A stretch of 64,000 nucleotides of DNA from Lepidostoma basale (GCA_022606425.2 JAHDVF020000068.1:682001-746000), one strand, 5' to 3'; numbered from the stretch's first letter, positions 1-11,393 are shown. Translations and numbers: made by a program. Notes: generated by a model from the letters alone, not told the origin.

Positions 1-530
1 ACAAACCTTTTGTATCATTCTCGGGCAGAAAGTGAAATCCAGTATTCGTATACAAGTATACATTCACAAAAAATATTTGTAATCATTCTAGTCAATTCTT
101 TGGCATAAAGATAGGAGTGATATCTCCAGGCGGCTTCTAAACAATGCGCTAATGGCGATAGCCTTCACATTGTGTTAATAAAGTAGTTTGCTAAATGCTA
201 AAAATTTATTCTCCATAGATGGCGTTAGTGTGTGGATTATATAGATTAATCTTAAAAAGATTAACATATGTAATCAAATCTACATAGATGGCGTATTGAA
301 ACTGACATGTGGAAATAAGCATAGATTTGTAACATATATACAACCTCCAAAAATTTGTCTTTACATGGTCATAAAGAAATAGGTGGAATGGGTAATGTTG
401 TAATTACATAAAGCGTGCGCTTAACCCAACCAATGACAGGTCATAAGTCCTGTAAACACCTTGATCAACCATATTCAGTTTCCAGTTTGCATCTTCGTCT
501 CTATTGAGCTACAATTAAATTTCAGAAAGT
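1..530 (+). repeat. REP-A dispersed non-coding repeat, copy 1
   Basis: Noncoding repeat seen at least eight times in the window. Shared blocks: a GTATACA palindromic segment, a 'gagtgacatctccaggcgg' type block, 'atagatggcgttagtg', a core with 'ccaaccaatgacaggtcata', and an end reading 'gtctctattgagatacaatt'. It has no ORF. This copy starts the window and lies in the CCT3 upstream intron. Confidence 0.7.
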
Positions 531-902
531 TACATATGTTCATAAAAACCATGGAATCCTCGTCCCAGTATACCGCTACACTAAATACGAGTGTGAAAAA
601 AATATGTTTGCTTGTATTTTGACACTAAAAGAAGAAAAATGTCGAATGATATTCGATATAAGACTCACTGGAATAAAGTCGATGTCGAATGTCATTCGAC
701 ATAGGACCAGAAAGGGTTATTGTGCACGTATTTCTTTGTATAATTTTGAAAAATTTGGTTGATTTTTGGTCAGCTTCAGTCTGGAGTTGTTTTCGAGTTA
801 AAGTCTGTGACGATGTTTAGTTTCTAACTTTGTTGTGGCCAAAAATTCACTCTCACAAAGGTATCTCGTGCAAAATGGTAGTAAATATTTTATTGCTGCT
901 TT
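531..902. other. intronic sequence without recognisable feature
   Basis: AT-rich sequence between a REP-A copy and a LINE insertion, inside the CCT3 intron. A short imperfect repeat (gtcgaatgatattcgat, then gtcgaatgtcattcgac, near 642-702) is the only structure I see. Confidence 0.4.
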
Positions 903-913
903 GCTGACACGTT

Positions 914-1439
914 GGCACAAGAACACCATTGTGCAATGGTGTTCTTGTGCCGACCCTTATGTATGGAAGTGAAGCATGGAACTGGCAAAATAAGGATGAA
1001 AGTAGAATAAATGCAGTAGAAATGAGATCTCTAAGACGAATGTGTGGCAAATCTGTTTATGATAGAGTGACAAATGCAAGTATAAGAAGTGAATGTGGTG
1101 CGAATGAAAGTGTTATGAACAAAATAAGGAAAGGGTCATTAAGATGGTTTGGACACATGGAAAAAATGAGTGAAGACAGAATGGTAAAGAAGGTATATGT
1201 AAACGGCGTGAACGGAGCTAGAAATAGAGGAAGGCCGAGGAAAACGTGGCACGATCAAATCAATCAAATATTGAATGTCGGTCACGTGAGGAGTCGAAAA
1301 AATCGACGTGCGTGCATGACAAGATGTATGAATGTAGAGGAAGCGAGAGGCGTATGTCAGGACAGAACAGTGTGGCGTTCCATTCTTTCTGCCTACCCCT
1401 CCGGGGAGACGGCGTGATGGTAAGTTAGTTAGTTAGTTA
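914..1439 (+). mobile_element. RTE-type LINE 3' fragment (RTE-a) with foldback 5' end
   Basis: A 5'-truncated non-LTR retrotransposon. The reading frame at 929-1417 encodes the C-terminal part of the reverse-transcriptase polyprotein (PTLMYGSEAWNW, RSLRRMCGKSVYDRV, RWFGHMEK, GRPRKTWHDQINQI, ending in SAYPSGETA). The 3' tail is (TTAG)n. An exact 11-bp target-site duplication, gctgacacgtt, occurs at 903-913 and 1440-1450. The first 18 bases (914-931) are the inverted complement of 934-951, making a short hairpin at the 5' junction. The intact frame suggests a young insertion. Confidence 0.9.
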
Positions 1440-1939
1440 GCTGACACGTTAAATGTCTTTTATATCAGCTCAAAAATTACCCAGCGATTGCTCTGCAGAA
1501 CAACTCTTCAGCAATTTTTTTTTTTACTGATTAAATTATCTTAGTCAAGAGATTGCCGCACATACCCCTCGATGCAACTTCACATAACCCTGGGGTACTC
1601 GTTCCAATAATTGGGAAACACTTTTTTCTTTCAAATGTACCAGGGGAGTCAGTTTATTGGCGTAAACTTTAGATTTGAGATAACCTCACGGGAAAAAGTC
1701 CATAGGGGTTCAATCAGGACTGCGTGGAGGCCAATTTATGTCACTTCTCTTGGAGGTAAATTTGCCAGGGAAAATTTCAAGAACTCGTGGCAGAGACGTA
1801 TCGGACGTGTGTGACGTTGCTCCGTTCTGCTGGAACCATATTTATTGGTTATAGCTAGGAAAGTAATTGCAATTCAAACACCAAAAAGTCATCTAACATC
1901 TCCACATAAACTTTCTTTTGATACACCTTGTATATCTAA

Positions 1940-2447
1940 TGAATGACAGTGCACAATGGTGATCTTCTACCGACCCTTATGTATGGAAGCGAAGCATGGA
2001 ACTGGCAAAAGAAGGATGGAAGTAGAATAAATGCAGTTGAAATGAGATCTCTTAGAAGAATGTGTGGATACTCTGTGTATGATAGAGTGCCGAATGAAAA
2101 TATAAGAAGTGAATGCGGTGCGAATGATGGTGTCATGAACAAAATAATGAAAGGATCATTAAGATGGTTTGGACATATTGAAAGAAAGAATGGTAAAAAA
2201 ATTATATGTTAATGATGTAAATGGAACCAGAAATAGAGGAAGACCGAGGAAAACGTGGCACGATCAAATAAATCAAATATTGAATGTCGGCCATGTGAGG
2301 AGTCAGAGAAATCGACGCGCGTGCATGACACGATGTATGAATGTTGAGGAAGCGAGAGAAATATGTCAGGAAAGAAAAGTGTGGCAGTCCATTCTTTCTG
2401 CCTACCCCTTCGGGGAGACGGCGTGATGGTTAGTTAGTTAGTTTTTC
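1940..2447 (+). mobile_element. RTE-a LINE 3' fragment
   Basis: Second 5'-truncated copy of the same LINE in the same CCT3 intron. The C-terminal frame is split near 2190 by a small deletion between RWFGHIER and the MVKKLYVNDVNG block. The (TTAG)n tail ends near 2443. A 10-bp duplication, gtatatctaa, is visible at 1930-1939 and 2448-2457, so this is a separate insertion from the one at 914. Confidence 0.88.
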
Positions 2448-2590
2448 GTATATCTAAATACTGAGTGTCATGGACTCATTGTGTTTTTATTGTGTTTCAC
2501 GTAAAATTTTGCATAACAAAATTACTCCGAGCTTAAGCAGAACCTTGCATCGAATTGACTAATGCAAGTTATTTTTTCTTTTTCTTTTAG

Positions 2591-5500
2591 TGTCCGTAAA
2601 TCAGATAACAACCGTATTGCTCGCGCATGCGGCGCCACCGTGGTGAACAGGGCCGAGGAGCTGAAGGAGAGCGATGTTGGAACGCAGGCGGGACTCTTCG
2701 AGGTCAAGAAACTGGGCGATGAATACTTCACCTACGTCACCAAATGCAAGGATCCCAAGGTACAATACGCACACCTCACCACCTGTGTTCCCCCTAAGAT
2801 GTGTGCACATGCACACAATTAGCCGAGCGCACCTGCGTACATTACAACGGAGAGTGCAAAAGTTACACCAGCGTTAGGATGAGTTCCTAACACTGAGTTA
2901 CACTGGCGACACTGTGATGATTACCTCTTATTTTTACTTGTGTTCCTTTTAATTTTGTACAACTTCAAACACAGTAAAAGTCCTTTAACCCTTAGAACCC
3001 TGCGGATTTTCGATAACTGTCCTCCTGAACGGCGTAAATTTTGACATTCGGAACGCTCTCATATAATAATTAATTATGAGTAAAATAAGACTTTCAATGA
3101 AAAAATAAAAATGACAAATGAACTATTAACGTTATTAATATGTATGAAAAAATGATAGTTTTCAAGGAGTTTTATTATAATATTTATATATGACATGTTT
3201 CGCCCTTCTAAGGCATTACCAAATACAGTGAAACCCCGATTTTACGTTTATTTAGGGGACCGAGAGAAAAAAACTTGGGGATTTGAATTTTTTTTTTAAT
3301 CACCTAGCGAAGCGCGTGAAACAAAATGAAACCAATGTAGGGGTATTGAAAAAAACACCATTTAAGTTTATTTATTTTTAAATCACGTAGATTAGCTCGC
3401 AAAATGCATGAACCTAAATGCACGAAACTAAATGAAAACGTGAAACGTCAAAAGAAAGAATATATTGTACAAAAAACGTAAAACCCAAAACAAAAAACGT
3501 AAAAACTGTTTGTAAATGACGATCACGATTAATGTCAAAAAGAACGAAGCGTTCCAAATCGAATCGAAAACCAAATGGCAGAAGGACAGATGTTAACCGG
3601 CGAAAATTTAATTTAAAACCCTAAACAAAAAACGTAAAAACGTAAAAAATGACGATCGCGAATTATGTCAAAAAGAACGAAGCGTTCCAAATCGAATCAA
3701 AAACAAAAACCAAATGATAGGACAGATTTGATGTTAACCGGCAAAAATTGAAAAATGTCGGCCAATCACCACGCTCCGCGCCGTATGCCGGCCAATTACA
3801 ACGTTGCTCGCCGACCAATCACGGCCGAAATGATGCGCCGACTTATTGTCAAGCGCGCGTAACTCGCATATTTTGAATATTTTCGAGGTAAATTGCAGGA
3901 AAAAAAAACGAAAAGCGGGTAAAAAATGTACTAAAATACATCGGGACTGAAGTAATAAAACGCAATTGGCAGGAAAACGTTAAATGCGGGGACGTAAAAT
4001 CCGGGTTTCACTGTAATTTTAAATATTAAATATTAAGGCATTATCAAATAGACATTTGATATTCTAAATTAAATATTTTAGGCATTATCAAATAGACATT
4101 TGATAATGCGTTAATGATAATAAAACTCCTTGAAAACTATCGTTTTTTCATACATATTAATAATTTAATATGGAGTTTTACATCATTGTTCAAAAAACAA
4201 TAACTATGAACTATTTATATATAATCTATCATTATAAATAACAAAAGATGTACATTCAATACTTAAACATGTTTTTTTAAACTGTTTATATCTAAAGTAC
4301 ACACCTAACACTGCAATTGCAGTGTACAGTACTCTGAGAGTTAATTCGAACAATAATATTTCTCAATTCGAAATTTTCATAATTTGTTTGGTCCAAAAAT
4401 TTACTTTTCATAGTAAATTCTACCGTTAAATCGAAATATCGCGTATTTCATAATGTTTTTGTCAAAATGTATTATACTTACGATTTCTAATAATTCAAGT
4501 GAGACATCAATACATATTTGTCATCATATTCAATTTGTAATTGACTAATAGTAATGAAATTTTGTTTCCAGGCGTGTACCATTTTGTTGAGAGGAGCTTC
4601 CAAGGATGTCCTCAATGAAACTGAAAGGAATCTCCAAGACGCTCTGCATGTCGCTCGTAATCTTGTAAGTTGTTAACCTTTATCCAGTAACAGAATCTGT
4701 TTTGATAATATTGAGAAGATGGCAGTGCACAATGATTTTCAATTCAATGTAATATCATTTGTAAATGTGTTTTTAGATGCTGTCCCCCAAGCTTGTGGCT
4801 GGCGGTGGCGCTGTGGAGATGCTGGTCTCCCAGGCCTTGTCCAGCTCCAAGGACTACCCTGACAATTCTCCCTACAAGGCTGTCGCACAAGCGTTAGGTT
4901 TGTGCCTTCTAATGCATTTCTGATACTATTTTAATATGATTCCTCATCAAACCTAGAGTATTATTTTCATTTACTTTTAAGTGAAGTGTAGAGCTGGCAA
5001 AAAAATATGAAAGTAGGATAAATGAGATCACTGAGAAGAATGTGATGAAATAGCAGATGATTGCATCATAAGTACAATTAAAAAAGGATACCTGAGATGG
5101 TTTGGACATGACAACCTTCGTGGCCGAGTGGTAAGTGCTATAACTTCCACGCTGAAGGTCCCGGGTTCGATTCCCGGCGATGGCAGTGTGATTGTCACAC
5201 TGTCCTTTGGTCTGGTGTAGAATTCACGTGATAATAAAATAGCGATAGATCAGCTACCTATCGCATGTGATGAGAATCTATATAATAACTATACCCTTGA
5301 TGTGAAGAGCGATTTAACAAAATAATAATAATAATATGGAACGAATTGATGAGAGAGAAATTGTTAAAATCTTATATACGAGCAGTGTGAGTGGAAAGAG
5401 ATGCCGTGGAAGACCAAGGAAAGCACGGCATGACCAAATTAATCAAATACTGAAAGGCGGCCACATTCAATGTCAGAAAAATCGACGAGCGTACATGTTA

Positions 5501-6928
5501 TGATGTATGAATGTAGAAGAATCTAGAGAGGTAGTCAGAACGGAGCAGTATGGCGGTCCATCCTCTCTGCCTACCCCTCCGGCAAAAACGACGTGATGGT
5601 TAATTTTAGTTTAGTTTATAGTTCACTTTGTTGTCAAAAATTTTCATTACCTTAGACTTATTCATATTCATCATCAGATCATTTCGTATGCAAACCTCAT
5701 ACATACTAGTCACTAGAACTTGTGGTTCATTCTCGTTGTCTGTAAGTAGGACAGCGTCATCCGCATACAATATACAGCTTACTGACACTCCGCTCATTTT
5801 GGCACCTACATCCAACCCGTTCAGCTCTTTCATGTAACTCTGAGATAGCAAATTTGAATGTTGACTGATTCACTTGCAGAAATTATCCCTCGCACACTGG
5901 CCCAGAACTGCGGTGCCAACACCATCCGCATGCTGACGGCTCTGCGTGCCAAGCACACCCAGAAGGCAGCCGCAGCAGCGGACGGGCAGCAAACTCCATG
6001 CACTTTCGGCATCGACGGCGAGACCGGAGAAATCGTCGATATGGCGGCGCGTGGCGGGTGGGAACCACTCAGCGTCAAGTTACAGGTTAGCTCATTTTTT
6101 TTTTGACGAGTTATGTATACTCAGCATCTTTCGTGTATCTATAATTTTTTTTCTTCTATAAATTAGCAATATTTCTTTCACATAGTTTTCGGAGAAATTC
6201 CAAAGCTAGACAAAGTTTTTTTTTTGTTGAGACATTACTTCAGAATGAGTATGTAAAATGGAAGAAAATTAATAAACTTAAAGAATGAAACGTGTTAAAG
6301 TGCGCAATAGGCTAGATATCCTTCATGGCAGAATGGTAACAGCTATGACTGCCACACCGAAGGTCTTGGGGTTCGATTCCCTGCGAAAAAAATCATGCTG
6401 TCTTTGGTCTTGTAGAATACATTTGACAAAAAAAAAGGCTATAGATAGCTCAATAGCTATAGATAGCTCAAATCAATAGCTTAAACATTGTATACAGTAA
6501 TTTGATTCAAATAACACGTTGTATATAAAAATGTGAGAAGCAACAGAAAACTACCACATAAAAGACCCAAGTGGCATGCATTCCTCTTTCTCTCCGGTCT
6601 CAATCTAGCGATTGGTCTTCCACTCCGATCGACCCTTGGCAACTCTCTTCAACTCCGCATAAGAGTTGAAGAGAGTTGCCGATACATTCCAAGAACCAGC
6701 AAAAATGTAAGACCTGCTGCAAACCAAATCCGTAGGATTGAAACTTTAAAAAATATATATTATTTTTACCAGAACACTTTTTGATCGAAATGTTTTTTCC
6801 AGGTTTATAAGACGGCTGTGGAGACAGCTATCTTACTCCTGCGTATCGACGACATTGTCTCAGGATCCAAGAAGAGGGATGGTGCAGGGGAAGGAGCGAC
6901 CCCCTCACAAGCGGCTGCTATGGAATAA
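2591..6928 (+). CDS. CCT3: T-complex chaperonin subunit gamma (CCT3), C-terminal five exons
   Basis: This is the 3' part of the gene for the gamma subunit of the cytosolic TRiC/CCT chaperonin, which folds actin, tubulin and other proteins with ATP. Exons are 2591-2759, 4572-4664, 4777-4897, 5880-6085 and 6803-6928 (TAA at 6926-6928). All junctions have AG/GT ends and the frame stays open, giving about 237 residues, some 43% of a usual 545-residue subunit. Recognisable gamma-type blocks, in order: DNNRIARACGA, DVGT-AGL, CKDPKACTILLRGAS, the GGGA-E-M segment of the ATPase half, IIPRTLAQNCGA, RAKHTQ, WEPLSVKLQ, YKTAVETA and LLLRIDDIVSG. The first exon begins with a split codon, so the upstream exons lie left of the window. 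Introns are swollen by LINEs, MITEs and SINEs, while the exons are undamaged, as expected for an essential housekeeping gene. Assignment to gamma rather than another CCT subunit rests on these remembered blocks. Confidence 0.95.
3085..4205 (+). repeat. palindromic MITE (MITE-B) interrupted by a pogo-like element
   Basis: Intronic copy of a hairpin family whose arms read 'ttcgcccttctaaggcatta' and its complement and whose end reads 'gttcaaaaaacaata'. The arms at 3160-3220 and 4020-4200 are separated by a second element at 3226-4013. The same family recurs near 19250, 20570, 45340-46300, 52590 and 53880. Confidence 0.65.
3226..4013. mobile_element. nonautonomous pogo/Tigger-like DNA transposon
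   Basis: Terminal inverted repeats of the pogo type: left end cagtgaaaccccgattttac, right end the complement of ccgggtttcactg, flanked by TA dinucleotides (3224-3225 and 4014-4015). No transposase frame remains. The interior has two imperfect direct repeats of about 120 bp (about 3485-3607 and 3619-3750), each containing 'gaacgaagcgttccaaatcg'. It sits inside a MITE-B copy, so it is the younger of the two. Confidence 0.75.
5000..5625 (+). mobile_element. old RTE-type LINE 3' fragment split by a SINE
   Basis: A diverged relative of RTE-a. The left part at 5000-5107 holds the R-S-L-R-R-M and R-W-F-G-H region with stops. The right part at 5337-5615 holds GRPRKARHDQINQIL and the terminal 'ctacccctccgg' block. 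A tRNA-derived SINE splits the two. No open frame survives. Confidence 0.75.
5108..5336 (+). mobile_element. tRNA-derived SINE, full-length-looking copy
   Basis: The head resembles a tRNA gene, with box A-like 'tggccgagtggtaagtg' and box B-like 'gggttcgattcccgg' correctly spaced for RNA polymerase III. A tRNA-unrelated body follows (gtgtgattgtcacactgt, then ctatcgcatgtgatgagaat), and the copy ends in an (AAT)n tail. Other copies lie near 6320, 8525, 24026 and, reversed, 56255. It interrupts a LINE fragment. The tRNA-like head is not a functional tRNA gene: it lacks a convincing anticodon arm and acceptor. Confidence 0.8.
5605..5851 (-). mobile_element. RTE-type reverse-transcriptase fragment (YADD region)
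   Basis: The minus strand encodes SVSCILYADDAVLLTDNE, the catalytic YADD box of a LINE reverse transcriptase, and continues to NDLMMNMNKSKVM. It abuts the 3' end of the plus-strand LINE fragment tail to tail in the CCT3 intron. Confidence 0.75.
6086..6802 (+). other. last CCT3 intron, with a degraded SINE at about 6320-6480
   Basis: The intron has a GT donor at 6086 and an acceptor tttttttccag ending at 6802. A worn SINE copy (box A-like atggcagaatggtaacagc, box B-like ggttcgattccctg) lies near 6320-6480. Near 6640-6680 there is a short palindrome (caactctcttcaactc against gagttgaagagagttg). Confidence 0.6.
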
Positions 6929-8060
6929 ACCCTCATCCCTTCACACACCCATCTTCATTGCACACCACAAGTCACGTGGAGCGATACTGCCATACGCTAC
7001 AAGTGTAATCTCATTCCTAATAATCACATGAAATCCCTCGATCAATTACATTGTATTGTAATTTTCCTTCATTATCAATTCATACAATGTAAATCGAGGT
7101 ACAAGGTGTCTCAAAAGAATGTTTATATTTAGTGGATCGATTAAAATGTAAACCCTTGCGTTCGCCGCACTCATTTACTCGAACAGTAAAATTTCTTATG
7201 ACGGCTCAGAACTCCAACTGTCGCAGGTCTTCCGGGTTGGCGAGTTCCCATTGGCACGTTGTTTGCGGCTGCTTAGGGGAGTCTATCGTCGCTCATTCGT
7301 TCTACGTGGTCGCGCCAGAGTGTTTTGCCCAGAATAGCGCGGAGTGTCTTCATTTCGTAATAGTGCTTTGGTTCTATTTGTGTCAGCCCTCGATTCTATA
7401 CCATAAGTCATTATGGATCTGACACATGTCTTATATATTCGCACTTTGCTTTCCACATTTTTTCTATTAAAACTTTTTGATCTATTTTCGAATGAGAGAT
7501 ATGCTTGGTACACCATTCAAGTGGCGAAAACCTCGAATATTGCATAATCTTCTACGCGCTACAGTCGCCGAATCACAGTTTTTGTAAAACTCATGCGTAC
7601 ACAACGCGCGGTCCTCTCCAGAGAAACGCTCCATAGCGACTGAATTCCCAAGAGCTAGGCTAAAGATCGGTGCGTTTACGCAGTAAGCTAAACAAACATA
7701 AACTTCCTTTTGAGATACCCTGTTCAAATTTTTATTACCCGTGTTTTATATTGTTTTAAACTGGGGGAAAAAAAACATGTAAAATGTTATTAACACCATT
7801 AATTACGCTGCTTTAAAACATTTTTTTTTGTATCTATTACACAATTGAAATGTTGGTAATTTGTTGTGTTTCAATAAGTATTAATTAACTTTGTGTTCAC
7901 GGCCTGTTGGTGGCCTGTAGTACCACCCATCCCGAGGACAGTCATTCGAAGAGAACAAAGTGGAACTGGAGTATTTGTTTTGTCACACTATTTTATTTCA
8001 GTGCATTTTTTTAGGTTAATTATTTTAATGTAATCACCATGCCTCTAACATTGCAATAAA
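6929..8060 (+). terminator. CCT3 3' UTR with candidate poly(A) signal
   Basis: After the CCT3 stop codon the first canonical AATAAA I find is at 8055-8060, followed by a T/GT-rich stretch. The interval contains an inverted-repeat element (about 7102-7727), so either the 3' UTR carries a transposon or a variant signal nearer the stop is used. No other gene is seen here. Confidence 0.45.
7102..7727. mobile_element. mariner-like TIR element with nested LINE fragment in the CCT3 3' region
   Basis: The left end acaaggtgtctcaaaagaa is matched by the inverted right end near 7700-7727 (ccttttgagataccctgttc), with related 'gtttatatttag' continuations. A minus-strand RTE-c LINE fragment (IYKTCVRSIMTYGIESRADT, about 7205-7455) lies inside. 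No transposase is readable. Confidence 0.55.
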
Positions 8061-8318
8061 AATGCTTTATCTTTATTATGTTTGTGTTTTATTTTAAACT
8101 AGAGTTCGATTATTATGGTCTATATTCGCCTGTACTATGAAAATTTTCAATTAATTTATTAATTTGTAAAGTTAATTAGAGCTCGATTAGTAACAAAAAT
8201 ATGCCTATAACCACCGCCGTATTCCACTTAATCAATTCTGTAAGTTTCCTAAGGATCTGTTTAGGAATAACCGAGGAAAAGGTCCGCAAACAAACCACAG
8301 ATTGAGTTTTTTTTATTT

Positions 8319-8519
8319 AGAGGAAGGCCGAGGAAAACGTGACACGATATCATCAAATATTCAATGAGGTCACGTGAGGAGTCGGAGAAATCCACATGCT
8401 TGCATGACAAGATGTATGAATGTAGAGGAAGCGAGAGAAGCATGCCAGGACAGAACCGTGTGGCGTTCCATTCTTTCTGCCTACCCCTCCGGAGAGACGG
8501 CGTGATGGTTAGTTAGTTT
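8319..8519 (+). mobile_element. RTE-a LINE 3' stub
   Basis: Only the final 200 bp of RTE-a is present, from the GRPRKT region to SAYPSGETA and a short TTAG tail, with small deletions. It is followed immediately by a SINE relic. Confidence 0.8.
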
Positions 8520-8524
8520 TATTT

Positions 8525-8682
8525 TAAACGACCTTCGTGGCAGAGTTGCGATAGCTACGACTACTAAACCGAAGGTCCCGAGTTTGATTCTCAACGATGA
8601 CAGTGTGAAAAAATATATTCTTACGCTGTCTTTGGTCTGGTGCAATTCATGTGACAATAAAATTGGCGATTGACTAGGTGTC
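8525..8682 (+). mobile_element. tRNA-derived SINE relic
   Basis: Same family as the SINE at 5108. The head 'gaccttcgtggcagag' and box B-like 'ccgagtttgattctcaacg' are followed by the 'tttggtctggtgcaattcat' body, and the tail is lost. Confidence 0.7.
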
Positions 8683-8764
8683 ATGGAAATAATTATTTTT
8701 AAAAAATGTATTCAGTATATCAGTCAACAAAACAAAAAGTCTCACTATATCTAGACAACCTACA

Positions 8765-9305
8765 AGATGTAAGCTGACTGTTGATGGTATACCTGTGGAG
8801 CAAGTCATGGGTTTTAGATATTTGGGAGTAGAGATCTGCAAATTACGAGAACAAGTCAGTAAAGCCTCTGCCGTGTCACGATATCTGAAAAATCTGGTCT
8901 AGAAGAACAAGCACATGCGTATCGACAGCAAGATCAGAATTTATAAAAGATGCGTGTGACCTATCACGACGTACGCTATAGAGACGCAGGACTACTAAGA
9001 ACAACGGAGATGAAGATCCTAAGATCAATTACTGGAAAAACTCTCCGAGATCGTGTCCGCAACGTAGACATAAGAAAAACTTGCAAAATAGAGGATATCG
9101 TTCAGTGGAGTAGATCCAGAAGAAGATACTGGAGGGACCATGTAGCCCGAATGGATGGTGTCAGACTTGCATTTGCAGCCGCTTATGAAGTCCCCTCCGG
9201 ACACCGCCCACCTGGAAGACCGCCTGAGAGATGGAAGGACAGCTGGACCTCATCATCCGACGAGACATGATTTCTGTGTCACAGATCGTCAGATCTATTA
9301 AAACA
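8765..9305 (+). mobile_element. RTE-c LINE 3' fragment
   Basis: Second LINE family. Readable blocks across frameshifts include 'gtggagcaagtcatgg' (the V-E-Q-V-M region), RTTEMKILRSITGKTLRDRVRN, WSRSRRRYWRDHVARMD and PPGRPPERWKDSWTSSS. The tail is (GAA)-rich. The frame is broken, so it is not a gene. It resembles the Heliconius-type endonuclease/reverse-transcriptase ORFs often annotated in moths; this is family knowledge, not a search result. Confidence 0.8.
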
Positions 9306-9699
9306 AGAAGAAGAAGTATTCAGTAATTGGTTTTAAATTAACACATTAAAAAGGCATAAGTGGCATTCCAAGAACCACCATGTAGATGTCAATACAATTT
9401 GTTGCAAATCAATACCTAGGATAGAAATTTTAAAATTGATTCATAAAAACACTCTCTTCTTCGCAATTTCAATCATATGGACTGGTTTGAAACAAAGCCT
9501 CACTCATCCACCACTGCGCTTGGTGTTCTGCAACCCTCTTCAACTCAACTTATGAGATGCAGATTGTCAAAAATATTTTAAACAGTTGAAGAGAACGAAA
9601 AGATCAAATGGAAGTTACTTAGGCTTCATTAAACAATTGAAGTGTGTCCATTATTAGTAAGACTAGTTTATATACGCCTCAGAGACCTGGACACTTTTA

Positions 9700-10395
9700 T
9701 AAGTGATGAAATGATATTTGACTGCATTGAAAGCAAAATACCCGGACCTGTTAACATGGCGAACAAGATTCAACGCAGAGCTCTGCGATTTGTTTCAGGA
9801 TATCAGCGTAGCTAAGTTTAATGAAACTAACAAGTTGCATCCATGTTGGAGAGAGTTCAAAAGAAATTCTTGAGAGCCCTCTACATGAGAGAGTACGGGG
9901 TATATCCTTGGCTCTATCCAACGGCATTTCTCTTGGGTATGCTGGAGTGTAACTCCCTCGAACTGAGGAGGGAAGGATTAATGGTTCAGGGCTCTATTGA
10001 GAACCCCTATGTTCTGGAGCTAATAGATATTTTTGTTCTTAATAATTACCTGCGACAGTGCTGACATCAATTGTCCTTTGCCCAGTCACGCAGAACCAAC
10101 CTGCCTTTAGTGATGCCAGTAGGAAGAGCAATTCGGACGTTGAATCTAATCGTCTTGGATTTGGACATTTTCAGTGTCAGGGAGGCAGTGTTCATAAAAA
10201 ATATATTAGAAATTCTGGAAAGAGTACTGCCTCACTGACATCGAAATATTTGGGTTCCTTCTGATATGTATGATTTTTTGGTTTCATGTCGTTGTTTTAT
10301 CTTCGTTACACCGTTTTGTGTCCAAATGAGTCGCCTAAATGTTTTTCGTGTTTCATTTGTGTATTATGAATAAATAAATATTATGTAAAAAAACA
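9700..10395 (+). mobile_element. jockey/CR1-like LINE C-terminal fragment
   Basis: The frame at 9843-10064 reads MLERVQKKFLRALYMREYG and then YPWLYPTAFLLGMLE-NSLELRR, the C-terminal signature of jockey/CR1-type elements. The upstream block K-I-P-G-P-V-N-M-A-N-K-I-Q-R-R-A belongs to the same family. The 3' end near 10370 has short ATAAATA repeats. Frameshifts interrupt it. Confidence 0.7.
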
Positions 10396-10798
10396 AAATA
10401 AAATAATTGCATTGGCTAGGGTAACTGCACGGCTTGTGGAATCTGAAGCCTCCAAAAAGAGTGTTGTTTAATGATTTAGTAGGGCGAAGAAACTTCGGCA
10501 AACCGAGACCACAATGTCAGATAGCAACCAGAGACATAACAGGACAGACACGCTTCTGGGAGTATATACCGTGGGTTATAACGCTGAGAATGATAATGGT
10601 GATGTTTATGAATGGGCTCAAAAAATGATTATAATAAAATGTTGACAGTCATGTCAGAGTAGGCCCTATTCGCTGCCATCTTGGATCATAGATTGCGCCA
10701 ACTGTCATAGACAAATGTCAAAGATTCACGGCGTCAGTTGTGCGCTTCTGTCCTGGATAATATGCTGAGAAATGTTGACATAAGTTTGCGCAATATAT

Positions 10799-11393
10799 GT
10801 GTCGGGGTTAAATGCGTAACCCAGATAAACATATTTCATGAAGAAATATATGACACGAATAAACACAAAAACGCTGACCCAAGACCTAATTATCAAATTT
10901 GATGATTCGCGGGCCCTGAATTCTTCAAGTTGGTCACTGGGTCAGGTCATCGGATCAGGTCATCGGATGACGAAACCAAAGCATATAAAAGCAGTACTTC
11001 CGAGCACCCAAGAGGATCAGTTACTCTTACGACTTCTAACAGACGCGAGTCTACGCCACGAGGGATATCGGACTCCCTCCGACGCCGCGCTACGAAGCTA
11101 AGTCAGTCCACTCTAAACGTCAGCCAGTATCGCGATCTCGAAGAGACACGAGTCTCTACTACCCAGTCTACGTACGAGAAACCTCCGACGACTCCTCGCT
11201 CCAGCCACTCGACGATACCGCCCAGCGAGCCCTCATCCTCTACGACTCACCACCGGACTCCGCCCCGCTGCTATCGACATCCAGCCACGCTCCATCACGA
11301 GTATATCATACAGTTACGTGTAATTACTTGTGATCCGCAATAAACGCTGAAACCTCCGCCGTCTTTCTACTGCTCATCACAACCCCCCACATA
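10799..11393 (+). mobile_element. putative solo LTR of an LTR retrotransposon
   Basis: A GC-richer block unlike its flanks. It begins tgtgtcggggtt and ends aaccccccaca (short inverted termini). It contains a TATA box, tataaaag at 10984-10991, and a poly(A) signal, aataaa at 11339-11344, near the 3' end: the order U3-R-U5 would have. No internal gag/pol lies next to it. Target duplication is unclear (tata/tatg). The open frame at 10930-11343 is probably incidental to base composition. Confidence 0.55.

Noticed and set aside
929..1417. Stand-alone gene for a 162-residue protein
   Set aside because: It is the 3' end of a 5'-truncated LINE with target duplications. Near-identical frames recur more than ten times in the window.
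1420..1440. (TTAG)n as telomeric repeat
   Set aside because: It is the tail of a LINE, four bases not five, and recurs at the 3' ends of all RTE-a copies.
5108..5182. Possible tRNA gene (box A and box B present)
   Set aside because: It is the head of a dispersed SINE: the same head and body recur at 24026 and elsewhere. The cloverleaf is not convincing.
10930..11343. 137-codon open frame in a GC-richer block
   Set aside because: It lies wholly within the putative LTR, between its TATA box and poly(A) signal, and has a low-complexity Ser/Thr/Pro composition with no recognisable domain. The open frame is explained by base composition.
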